A DNA stretch of 21,253 bases, from positions 1 through 21,253 of the forward strand of contig LRSR01000335.1 in assembly GCA_001579985.1 (NCBI GenBank), given 5' to 3'. The stretch comes from Hypsibius dujardini. Lineage: Eukaryota; Tardigrada; Eutardigrada; Parachela; Hypsibiidae. Positions 8,101 to 19,884 of the stretch are shown here, one piece after another (the first letter of the stretch is position 1; the number at the start of each line of letters is the position of its first letter). The notes below the pieces were generated by a model that was given only the letters and a program-made list of their open reading frames with translations, was not told where the DNA came from and did not search any database. The translations under genes were made by a program, and so were the position numbers.

Positions 8101-9727
8101 CATTTCGGCATTGTTATAAAAGCAAGACTGCGACCAAATGGTCCTAAAGGTATCCGGAAGGTCTCCACCGATGAGCTGGACGTTGCCGTAAAGGTGTTGA
8201 AGGATGATGTTACGGAGAAAGAAAAAGCCGAGCAACAAAGAGCGTTTCTGATGGAAATGGAAATGCTGATGAAAGTGGGCCGCCACGTGAACATCGTCAA
8301 TCTTATTGGCATAGTGTTACAAGGTACAGACACACCTGCTACTGCTATAAGTGTAAGTGTAAGTATTAGTATTAGTCTGGCAGGGTGGGTAGAGACGCAC
8401 CAAACTATAGCTATAAGTATACCGCCATGGTGAGCCTAGGTTGCCCGAGGCATGCATGTGTGACAGAACTGACTGCTGATTTTCTAATACGCGTTGTTCC
8501 ATAACTGGCCAAGGCTCATTGTTGCGGGTTACTTCAGATGACCCCATGATCGTGATGGAATACTGCTGCCTCGGTTCACTCTACGAATTCCTTCGAAACG
8601 ATCAGTATACCAGCTGTTTCTTGACGGATGAGCTATCACCATCTCCAGCCCTTTACGCAGTGCACGGCGTGGATGACCTCATTAATTTGGGTTTCCAGAT
8701 CAGCCGAGGAATGGAGTTTGTGTCCGCGCGGGGCATGATACATCGTGACTTGGCAGCGCGCAACATTCTGCTGGATGGGCGCAAGGTAGCTAAAATCGCA
8801 GACTTTGGATTGGCTCGAGAACAGATGGAGTACAGTCTCGCTGGCAAAAATGTGAGTACCCACAGAGCTCTCGAACGTCGAACGTTGTCGAGCTGGCCCG
8901 TGCAATTCCATAAGAATGCAGGGAAGAGGAACAGTAAAACGGTGGACAATGGTGGAGTGCAAACTAATTGAGCCTGCCGACATAGTTTTTTGTAGGATAC
9001 TCAAACCTCAAACATCAAGCCACGCATGTCTCTGTACTAGCTTTAGCAGAAATTTCATCCAGATTTGAGAGATTTGAGAGATTTGAACCATCGAAACTCC
9101 ACCAGAGTTGAATTGCATTTTCTTTGACCGTGTAAAACCCAATCGCAGCATGGATCGAGCAATCAACGGTCTACGTCTTGAATCATCTTGGCTCAAAGCC
9201 TATTTACGGTTCTCTTCTAGGCCGAAGTACCATGGCGCTGGCTAGCAATTGAGTCCTTGGTGGCTCGTCAAGGTGTCTTCTCGACAAAGTCCGATGTCTG
9301 GTCGTTCGGAATCACCTTTTGGGAGATCCTGTCCCTCTGTCGGCAGCTTCCGTACCGGGCAGAACAGAATGGGCAAATTGGTTGCGCAGAGATACTTGAT
9401 TTTCTCACCAATGGCCGCCGGTTGAGTCGTCCAGAGCTGTGTACTATTGAAGTGTTCGTGATAACAGTTTTCACACTTAATACATAGAGGCTTCTGAATT
9501 TATATCCTATAATCTGACTCGCCCTTATCTTCATTTTCAGTTATGCTGTAATCAAGCAATGTTGGGCCGCAGACCCTCAGGATAGGCCCACCTTTACTGA
9601 ACTAACACGGCTGCTATCTGCGCTGCTACCAGAGGCCATGCAGCACGAATACCTCCAAGTGGATCAAACAAACAAGGAATACAACAAACTGCTCGATCAG
9701 GAATACCGTTGCTCTACTGATTTGTGA
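5154..9727 (+). CDS. PGRP receptor tyrosine kinase, copy 1
   Basis: Nine exons: 5154-5509, 5729-5871, 7438-7629, 7695-7792, 7898-7994, 8078-8323, 8538-8851, 9221-9453, 9541-9727 (1866 nt, about 621 aa). All junctions are GT-AG with matching phase. Domains: hydrophobic signal peptide (residues 1-21); PGRP domain about 50-215 (NRTEWGSR, the family's C-x5-C as CEDLRSC, IGYNFMVGID across the first splice, LFEGRGF, VAFLGNF, a C-terminal helix ending FNLLRN); a short stalk; transmembrane helix 233-256 followed by RKRNSR; juxtamembrane 264-295; tyrosine kinase about 298-600. Kinase landmarks: GTGHFGIV loop, ATP-binding Lys334 (VAVK), HRDLAARN with Asp448, DFG Asp466, SDVWSFGIT, and [12 protein letters not shown]. 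The tail has Tyr in HEYLQV, EYNKLL and QEYRCS. The PGRP lacks the amidase zinc ligands: the HHTA motif reads FLQTL, and GHRD and CPG are missing. It should bind, not cut, its ligand. Several N-glycosylation sequons lie in the ectodomain. The first donor (AA|GTTCGT) is atypical but gives the canonical GYNF and is mirrored in copy 2. Microbial sensing is inferred. Confidence 0.88.
5894..7376. mobile_element. piggyBac-like non-autonomous element filling intron 2 of copy 1
   Basis: The left end reads TTAA-CCCGTTAACGTCCA and the right end TGGACGTTAACAGG-TTAA: an inverted repeat matching at 17 of 18 positions including TTAA on both sides. TTAA target duplication with CCC/CCY-starting termini is the signature of the piggyBac superfamily. 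No transposase frame is present, so it is non-autonomous. The intron is 1566 bp here but only about 179 and 213 bp at the same place in copies 2 and 3, which supports insertion into copy 1 alone. It contains the large palindrome at 6479-7299, off-centre toward the right. Confidence 0.65.
6479..7299. repeat. 821-bp imperfect palindrome, arms ~390 bp, loop ~46 bp
   Basis: Left arm 6479-6869 and right arm 6916-7299 are near-perfect reverse complements. Landmark pairs are ACAAGGGAAC/GTTCCCTTGT at the outside, GACTCGCGGCAAAGAG/CTCTTTGCCGCGAGTC, and TAGCTAAAGCCAGATTTT against AAAATCTGGCCTTAGCTA beside the loop. A transcript would fold into a very long hairpin. No protein frame of substance. Either the arms are part of the surrounding TTAA element or it is a nested foldback element. 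Confidence 0.9.
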
Positions 9728-10254
9728 ATACGACGAGCAAACACTTGATAGAATCCTTCATTTAATATACGTGCAGAAAAATGATATCTCCTTGGCCATT
9801 AGATAGAGGATTCAATATTAGGTTGAGTCAGTAGGTGAGCCAATAGGACCTAGTAGGACGACCTACTTTCCCTTCGAGGACCCGGATGTCCTGTTGACCT
9901 TACGGTACAGGAGAATTACGAATTCTGCTTTTCGGAATTATCACTTGCACAACAAATCGAGAGGAACCAAGATCGCAAGACGATAAACAGTAGACTGAAT
10001 GACAAGTTAAAAAGCAAAGCGGACAGACATGGCTTCACTGTAAGCAAGTGCATTCTTCAATCGACACAGAAGTATTATTCGCACAAGAAAAAAAGCGAGA
10101 ACTACTGCAGTACGGGAATTACAGTTTGAGTTTATGTTGGCAATATGACGAGCATGAGAATCAACCTTGAAATATTGAGCGGCAAATCACATCACCAAAT
10201 ACGAACATCACATCATCGAAAAGAAGGGACAAGGTGTGGGAACACAACAGGCAA
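9728..10254. other. Intergenic spacer after copy 1
   Basis: Begins with the 3' untranslated region of copy 1. No perfect AATAAA is seen; TTTAATATAC near 9761 is the nearest AT-rich stretch. No gene-like frame on either strand. The segmental duplication shared with 15945 onward begins near its end. Confidence 0.5.
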
Positions 10255-10596
10255 AAGTCGAATGAGGCATAACATACCGCACAGTAAAAGCTTTCGTAGA
10301 CCATTACAAAATATCTGATGCAACAAAGACATGGCAATGTATCAAGGTATGTTTCATGAGTCACACCGTTTACATTATACTTTGAGTTTCGTCTAGGTTG
10401 AAACCTTCACAAAATCTAAGCATTTCAAATTGGTGGCTCTTATACTAGCTGACCAAACGAATGTTGGCTGGGCCGACAACAACAGCTTTCCAATCACCGA
10501 TTGATTTGCCGATTGACGTTCGCTGACGTTCGTACAGTTCCAAAATCGGCACAGTATGGGCCATTTTAGGTGCAACAAGAATCCCCAAGGTTTTGT

Positions 10597-10785
10597 TCAC
10601 TCCTCATCATCCTAACTTAAGAAGTCCCCAACTCACCGCTCACAAAAGACACGCAGCGCCCCTTACCCTTTCACCCAACTTCTTTTTGAATACAACCAAT
10701 ACCTCAAGCGACCGCCACCAGACAAAGGGTTCTAGGCCCCTGCTACCCGCCATCGTTTTGGTAGTCGCTGTCAACGACGGCTTTT
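10597..10785 (+). pseudogene. Decayed fragment of the DUSP gene, upstream of receptor copy 2
   Basis: Nucleotide-level remnants of the phosphatase at 3091-3627: CCCAACTCACCG (as CCCAACTGACCG), ACGCAGCGCCCCTTACCCTT (as ACGCAGCGTCCCTCATTCTA), TACCTCAAGCGACCGC (as TACCTCAAGCTACCGC), and CCCGCCATCG...GTCGCTGTCAACGACGG (as CCAGCCATCG...ATCGCTTTCATCGACGG). About 95 bp in the middle is deleted, the frame is lost and the catalytic-loop half is absent. The 104-aa open frame starting at 10593 is accidental. Confidence 0.75.
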
Positions 10786-11442
10786 CTATTTGGAGTCCTG
10801 ACGGAATGGAATCCTCAATCAGTCCTATAATTTTCTTGTTGCTTCGCTTGTATTTCTCAACGAGACCTAACATATTGTTCAGGCTCCTCTCCGTTATTGT
10901 TAAGTAGCGTGATTTGTTGGGATTTCATTGTCTTCCAGAGCGCGAACGATTCAAGAAAGCCGCGGTGCAGATGGCGGGTTTGAACATGACGTAAACTCTT
11001 AAATTTTGTCCGGGGAATGATCTTCTAGGTATCATCATAGGTTTTATTCAAGGACAAAGGTCAGCATGCGATATTTCGTCGCACAAAACCCATCCGAACT
11101 ATTCGCCATGCAAGGCTCTCAATATGTAACAAACGGCAAGGAGAACCAGTTGTCTTGCAAGTTACGAAATGTCGGCATACCATTTGTCAAGGTACCAAAT
11201 GTCGGGGCGCAGTGTTAGCTCAGCATGCACGCATGCGCAGTAAGTTCACATGTACAACTCCGATAACCGCTTGACCGCAATTTGATGAACGGCATGGACA
11301 TGCCTCCTGTACGTCACAGATGGAGACTATCGACCTGCAGATGCTCACACCTACAAAGGTACATAAACATGTTTATGCTCTTAAAACGTGAGCGGAATTC
11401 AGCCACAACGTAATACACACAATCAGACATACTTTTCTTAGA

Positions 11443-14532
<3,090 letters not shown>

Positions 14533-14663
14533 CGCCGACGAGATACAGCTTAACCCTCCCTCCCTCCCCCTTGCGGCACTAACAACGGTAGAACAGTCAC
14601 GACTTATTTATAAATGGATCATGGCCTGAAGCCTACGTTCAAGCGATGTACTGACATGTTCTC

Positions 14664-14669
14664 AATAAA
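14664..14669 (+). terminator. Polyadenylation signal AATAAA of copy 2
   Basis: Perfect AATAAA (in CTCAATAAACG) 132 bp past the stop codon, followed within about 30 bp by a GT/T-rich stretch. No other perfect signal lies nearer to the stop. Confidence 0.6.
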
Positions 14670-14787
14670 CGTAATCTTTTATCGTTCCCCGTTGTCTTCC
14701 CAAACCGCTGGTGCTTTGACTGAGATATTTAGCCCGATATGATAAAACAGGACCACACATAGTCACGAGGTAACAGTCCCAAACGCC

Positions 14788-15290
14788 TTCGGTGTGTCCT
14801 AGACTTGCCAATAAGGAAAAAACCTTACTCATCTGTTTCCGGTTTTTTCGGTATTATCGTACGCACTTATCAAAATTACATCTAACAAATGCATGTTGTA
14901 ATACATTACACATTTTTAGTGTGAAAAACGAAAAAGAAGCCCTTGTGGCTACTTTGATTGATATACGTCACCAGTTTGTCATGTTTTCTTTGTCCTGCGC
15001 GACATTTCTGGCAAATCAAAACTTGCGCCTCACCGGTTAAAGCCGCCTGGTCATATGATCACGTCCCACTCAATAGGTGCGCCGAACGAGATCACCAACA
15101 TGACAAACAAGACCCGCACCCTGTTTCACCGGAACTGATACACAGGACAAACAGGATGCACAAGTAATATGTAGACTATTTTCACGAGATAGCCTGAAAA
15201 TAGAACACGCACTTACACTGTGTCTTGGCGTATCAAAAACGGATGGCAACCTACACCGGTATTCATTCTGAAATAATTCCCAATCTAGTT
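14788..15290 (+). repeat. Downstream duplicated segment, unit B (partner 18712-19660)
   Basis: Shares TTCGGTGTGTCCTAGACTTG, AAAAACGAAAAAGAA, CCTTGTGGCTAC, CGTCACCAGTTTG, TGGTCATATGATCACGT and ACAGGATGCACAAGTAAT, in the same order, with 18712-19660. The partner holds about 400 bp extra (about 18979-19385). Short frames across it (14792-15040, 18860-19084) are partly alignable but carry no known domain, so I treat it as duplicated non-coding DNA. Confidence 0.75.
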
Positions 15291-15295
15291 ATCAC

Positions 15296-15506
15296 ATGAC
15301 CTGCCCGCCGTTCATCACGAGAACCCAATGGGGATCCCCTGTCCCGCCGTTAAGGGAATTCCGCTTAACGGATCCCGCCTCCCAACTACCCTTGACGCAA
15401 ACCGCGCTCCTTAGCTGCCAATCCCTCGACCTGTATTCGGCAGGTACACCACGTGCAACGTCTTCACATGATCGAACGCGAATGGAATGATCTTGGCTAC
15501 AATTAA
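15296..15506 (+). pseudogene. Exon fragment of a more canonical PGRP, frameshifted
   Basis: Frame 1 from 15296 reads TCPPFITRTQWGS and then LTQTALLSC, close to the usual PGRP RxxWG and HTA...C motifs. Shifted by one base between 15419 and 15431, it continues as STCIRQVHHVQRLHM and EREWNDLGYN, a near-textbook PGRP core, ending at 15503. At the place where the other copies splice (TACAA|GT), this copy has TACAA|TTAAGT: the donor GT is mutated to TT and runs into a stop codon. No second exon was recognised downstream. One frameshift plus a dead donor means it is a broken gene. It differs enough from copies 1-3 to be an older or separate PGRP lineage. Confidence 0.75.
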
Positions 15507-15560
15507 GTTTGCGGATTCGGTTTAAAAACAGCCTTCTGAACGTTTGTTCCCTTATTAATA

Positions 15561-15630
15561 CCGTACCTGTTCTCACACAGGTCCCGTACCTGTTCTCACA
15601 CAGGTCCCGTACCTGTTCTCACACAGGTCC
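15561..15630. repeat. Tandem repeat, 23 bp x 3, each unit a small hairpin
   Basis: Three perfect units of CCGTACCTGTTCTCACACAGGTC phase (described by its core ACCTGT-tctcac-ACAGGT). Each can form a 6-bp stem. No gene recognised around it. Confidence 0.93.
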
Positions 15631-15944
15631 ACCACTCTTCGCAGTTTTTGAGTTCCAGCTTAAGCCGCACCTCAGTATCATCCTTCGTGAAGCGAAACCG
15701 ACATCGTCCAAGACCGTTGGACACGATAGACCTTTCATTTGCAAGCAACAAGAACGAGACTAACACTGGGAGCAAGAATGAATGGGACACTAATCTCAAC
15801 AGTGGACCACAATCCTTATTCCTTGATTCTGTTAATGTTTTCTATTACATCTTCATAGCCGCATTCGAGCTTATAGCCAAATAGTTTCTGGACTCTCGGT
15901 CTCCCTGTACACACCTTGTCATTAGGGCCCTTGTTATGAGGCGA
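15631..15944. other. Gene-free spacer between unit B and the third cassette
   Basis: No recognisable coding or RNA feature on either strand; only short frames without domains (15648-15884 and the opposite-strand 15596-15799). Confidence 0.5.
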
Positions 15945-16221
15945 ATGAGGCATTACATACCGCACAGTACAAGCTTTCGTAGACCAATACAAAATATCTA
16001 ATGCAACGAAGACATGGCAATGTATCAAGGTACATGTTTCATGAGTCACACCGTCTATATTATACTTAGACGTAAAAACCTTCACAATATCTAAGCATTT
16101 CTTATACTAGCTAGATGGGTTTTTAGATAGCGGTTCGCTGACGTAGACCTACAGTTCTACAGTTTCAAAATCGGCACAGTAATGGCCACTTTATGTCGTA
16201 CAAGAACCCCCAGGGTTCGGT

Positions 16222-16415
16222 TTACTTCACATCATCCAAGTCTAAAAACCTTCCAACTCACCAGTAACAAAAGACACGCAGCGCCCCTCATTCCTTCACC
16301 TAACTAATACCCAACCAAGTCCAACCAATACCTCAAGCGACCGCTACCAGACAAAGGATTCCAGACCCCTTTTTCCGCCACCGTATTGCTAGTCGCTGTC
16401 ATCGACGTCATTCCT
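16222..16415 (+). pseudogene. Decayed fragment of the DUSP gene, upstream of PGRP copy 3
   Basis: Same landmarks as the fragment at 10597-10785: CCAACTCACCAG, ACGCAGCGCCCCTCATTC, TACCTCAAGCGACCGCTACC, GTCGCTGTCATCGACG. It shares the same internal deletion, so decay predates the copy 2/copy 3 split. No phosphatase loop, no usable frame. Confidence 0.75.
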
Positions 16416-17320
16416 ATTGTCGCGTAGAGGTTTCAAGATGGAAGCCGTATGCAGACGGGTTTTTATTAGGTTCAAGGAGAGGGGAAAAGAGGAACAGCTA
16501 CGACTGTCTGTCCAGACTTCTCACATCTGCTTGTCGAAGACGAGCAGATGCGGAGAAGTCAAAGCCATAAAGATGGCAAAGATAAGCTAGCTGATCGCCG
16601 TCCAGCATTGGTCAGGCGGTCGGAAAAGGAAAGAAGCGGGGGTCGGACACGGATCATTCAGCCCGACACTGCACAGACAGACACAACATCTTTTCTGCCG
16701 CGACACTATTTGGAATCCAGGCCGAATGGACTCCTCAATTAGTCCAATATGCAGAGACAGTTAGCACCCAGACATTTGGCGCCACGAACATGAGTATGCG
16801 TTTGCTTTGTTTCACTTACTTTTCCCAAAGAGATCAAGCACATTGTTCAGGCTCCTCTTCGTCATTATAAACTAGCTTGATTTGTTGGGATTTCATTGTC
16901 TTCCAGAGCGCGAACGATTCAGGAAAGCTGCGGCGCAGGTGGCGACTTTGAACATAACGTAAACTCTTGACTTTTGTCCGGGGAATGATCGTCTTGAAAT
17001 GATCATAGGTTTTAGTCAAGGACAAAAAAGTCAGCAAGCGACATTTCGTCGCACAAAACTCGTCCGAACTATTCGCTATGCAAGGCTCTCAATATGTACC
17101 GAATGGCAAGGAGAACCAGTTGTCTTGCAAGTTATGAAATGTCGGTATACCATTTGTCAAGGTACCAAATGTCGGGACGCAGTGTTAGCTCAGCAAGCAA
17201 GCATCCGCAGTAAGTACATGTGTATGACTCCGATAACCGCTTGACCGCAATTTGAGGAACGGCATGACATATGTCCTGTACGCCCTAGCTGGAGATCAAT
17301 GACCTGCCGATTCTCATGTT

Positions 17321-17336
17321 TATAAAGGTATATAAA
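17321..17336 (+). promoter_or_regulatory. Possible TATA box of PGRP copy 3
   Basis: TATAAAGG at 17321 and TATAAACA at 17331, about 80-95 bp upstream of the start at 17415. The same place in copy 2 reads CTACAAAGGTACATAAAC (11350-11368), so the box is weakened there. No comparable box was seen in the same place for copy 1. Position is reasonable; function is not shown. Confidence 0.35.
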
Positions 17337-17414
17337 CATGTTAAAGCTCTCGTGAAACGTGAACGGAAACTCAGCAACAACATATTAGCCACAATCAGAT
17401 ATACTTTTCTTAGA

Positions 17415-18324
17415 ATGTCGTTGTGGATCTGGTTATTCGCTCTCCTCCTTTATGCCGCTGGAGCTACATTCATCCCACAGTCACGTGACTTCAGCGGGAT
17501 TTCAAGATCAGTTTTACCGGACGGCTGTCCACCCATTCTGAGCCGAAACGAATGGGGCTCGAAGTTTCCCGCGCCGACAGCTCCACTTCTTGTGAAACCA
17601 GTCGAACGCGTTTATTTACTCCAGACTCTCTACAGAAACTGCGTGGACCTTCCAACCTGCAAGCTGCAGGCGCGGAATGCCGAACGAGACCACACGCATC
17701 TGAATTGGGGTTCTATAGGATATAAGTATAAACGCATTGCTCGTGCTTTTTCTCGTACTTGTAAAATTTCCGGTAACGCGTCGGGTAATCAAAATCGTTT
17801 TTGTATTATTCAGTTTCATGGTGGGTATCGACAGTGTTGGATCGCTCTTCGAAGGACGAGGATTTTTCGTACAAAGCAGGTACCCTGAGGCAGCGGATTA
17901 CCTGCAATCTACTTCCTATGCAGTCGCATTCCTGGGCAACTTCTCCAATTCCCATTGTAAGCTTAAAGGAGCGCTTCTTAACTAAAGAATATTTTGATAG
18001 ATTGTTTTAGACTTATCCGTTTGTCCGCGAGGGTGAAGATAAGTATTTTAAGCGTTGAAGATTGACCTTTCCCTCCATCGGGCCAAGGGAATGAGGGTTG
18101 CCGACCTCAGTCTTCCACTGCCAAATTTTGTCCTTGGTAAATTCATGTTCATCGGTCGTGGTTTTGCAGCTCTCGTCCCTCGGAGGGAAACACTTGAGTC
18201 AGTTTTGCGTCTGCTCAACTGCGCGGTCTCACAAGGCCTTCTCTCCGCGGACTACGCAGTCCGCAAGTACAACGTGAACCAGGAGACCGTAGACGCCTTC
18301 AATCGTATCCGAAATGGCGCATAA
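17415..18324 (+). CDS. PGRP copy 3: truncated, putative secreted PGRP without kinase
   Basis: Three exons: 17415-17725, 17814-17956, 18170-18324 (609 nt, 202 aa). Lengths of exons 1 and 2 and all splice sites match copy 2; protein identity to copy 2 is high. Signal peptide 1-17, then a complete PGRP domain ([59 protein letters not shown]). It ends RIRNGA-stop a few residues past the point where the domain finishes in copy 2. Stalk, transmembrane helix and kinase are absent: downstream sequence goes straight to the duplicated 3' segment, indicating deletion of exons 4-9. All three exons remain open with intact splice sites, so it may still make a soluble PGRP, possibly a decoy for copies 1 and 2. 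It also lacks zinc ligands. Alternatively a very young pseudogene. An upstream in-frame Met at 17316 is disfavoured because it would bury the signal peptide. Confidence 0.78.
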
Positions 18325-18711
18325 TCGGTAGCGTCGGTGTTGGCCCACTTTTAACAAAATTAAATGGATTTAACGGAATCAAATCAGCTTATAAATGTGG
18401 CAGACAGTACTCGACCACGCCCAGCTCCACGCGCAGAGGCGGGACGGCGGCGAAAGAAACATTCATCGTTGAGTATTTTTAGTATTCCTCAAGTATGAAG
18501 CGTGATTTCCCAGCCAGTAAAAAATTGTTTCTCCGCGTGACAAAATCTTATTTCGCACTTTTGTTGTTCTCGTGTTGTACACTCTGTCTGTGATTTCTGA
18601 CCCTTTAATTCTTGAGAACGAACTGCAAACTTCGCTTTGTTTTCTCTTTTCCTTTCTCCTTCAAGTTTTTACTGTTCATGATATCTGGCCGCTTCGCGAT
18701 CGGAAACGCAT
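18325..18711. other. Unique spacer at the copy 3 truncation point
   Basis: About 390 bp between the new stop and the duplicated downstream segment. I found no similarity to copy 2 exons or introns in it. It may be the scar or filler of the event that removed exons 4-9. No gene seen. Confidence 0.5.
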
Positions 18712-19660
18712 TCGGTGTGTCCTAGACTTGCCAATAAGAAGTAAACCTTACTCTCCTGTTTCTGGTTGTTTCATTATACGCATTCATCAAGAATACAATA
18801 CGCATTTATCAAATTGAATAAACGCATTCTGTAATAATAATCTTTAAACAATTCTATTTTTGGAAATGAAAAACGAAAAAGAAACCCTTGTGGCTACATT
18901 GATCAATACACGTCACCAGTTTGCCTTGTTTTCTTTGTTCTGCGCGACAACTCTGGAAAATCAATACTTGCACGGCATTGGGACTGTTACCTCGTACCAA
19001 TTCTCATCGCCGCACGTTGATGCAATGATCGATTTGTGGTCTCGCAGCAACTCAGATCGTTGGCTTTTGACTTCACGTTCATAGTTGGCATGAGACTACG
19101 GTATCAAAACTTGATATGCCTAAATCTGGTATGGGATACCTTTCTTAACAGACTTTGCCCTGGAATAACAAATATTTGACATTTGTTTTGGCAGAATAAA
19201 ATGTTCGCTAGGTGGTTGTCTTAACCGTTGAGCAGATCGCCCCCCGCAAACAAATTGCACATTGGCAGTTTAGTCATGCGCATCCCGCGCCTGACCACTA
19301 AGCAAGTTTGTGCCCTCATGCGTTTAAATCCAAATTAAGAGATCCGTAATCTTGTCTAAGTTGCACTATTCACCGGGCCTCACCGTTGGGGGTAGCCGCA
19401 ACGGTTAAAGCTGCATGGTCATATGATCACGTACCACTCAAACGGTGCACCGAAAGAGGTCACCAACAAGACAAACATGACCCGCACCTTGTTTTACCGG
19501 AACAAATACACAGGACAAACAGGATGCACAAGTAATTAGGTAGGCCCTTTTTGCAAGATAGACTGAAAATAGGGCGCGCATTTACACTGTATCTGGGCGT
19601 GCTTAAAACGGATGATAACCTGCAATTCCAATACTCTTTCTGACATTTTTCAATGTGCGT
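18712..19660 (+). repeat. Downstream duplicated segment, unit B' (partner 14788-15290)
   Basis: Collinear with unit B except for about 400 bp extra at 18979-19385. Includes TTCGGTGTGTCCTAGACTTG, CCTTGTGGCTACATTGA, TGGTCATATGATCACGTACC and ACAGGATGCACAAGTAATTA. Similarity fades before the place where unit B has the PGRP fragment at 15296. Confidence 0.75.
18817..18822 (+). terminator. Candidate polyadenylation signal for copy 3
   Basis: AATAAA in TTGAATAAACGC, about 490 bp past the copy 3 stop. It is the first perfect one downstream on this strand that I found; a weaker variant may be used instead. Confidence 0.35.
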
Positions 19661-19795
19661 CCCTTTTCCGGCTTCCGAGTTCAGATAAAGCAACATTGAT
19701 AAGTTGTACGTATTTAGAATTGTAAAAGACCCAAAAGTTACCCATTTACTAGCATATGACTGACTCGCTTTCTTTTTTTGGCGTACTGGCTGCGT

Positions 19796-19884
19796 ACAGG
19801 CAGGGCTAGTCGCTTAGTTACCAATCGAACAGGCAGGGCTAGTCGCTTAGTTACCAATCGAACAGGCAGGGCTAGTCGGTTTAG
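19796..19884. repeat. Tandem repeat, 33 bp x ~2.7
   Basis: ACAGGCAGGGCTAGTCGCTT... repeated at 19796, 19829 and (partial, with an extra base after TCGG) 19862. Two perfect units and one truncated one. No coding or regulatory role visible. Confidence 0.95.

Larger units (their letters stand above)
15945..18316 (+). repeat. Segmental duplication, unit A' (partner 10255-12330)
   Basis: Same order as unit A: CATACCGCACAGTA block, decayed DUSP, GCTCCTCTYCGT...TTTGTTGGGATTTCATTGTC, the ATGTCGG...GTACCAAATGTCGG block, then receptor exons 1-3 with introns. Contains about 350 bp of extra or diverged sequence (about 16420-16830) compared with unit A. Ends abruptly in exon 3 after CGAAAT. Confidence 0.85.

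Noticed and set aside
8349-8381. GTAAGTGTAAGT run in intron 6 of copy 1 as alternative donors
   Set aside because: It is a short imperfect pentamer/hexamer repeat. The donor at 8324 gives the right phase and matches copy 2.
10593-10907. 104-aa open frame
   Set aside because: It overlies the decayed DUSP fragment in the wrong frame and has no domain.
17316-17414. Upstream in-frame Met for PGRP copy 3
   Set aside because: It would put a basic 33-residue stretch before the signal peptide. Copy 2 starts at the Met matching 17415.
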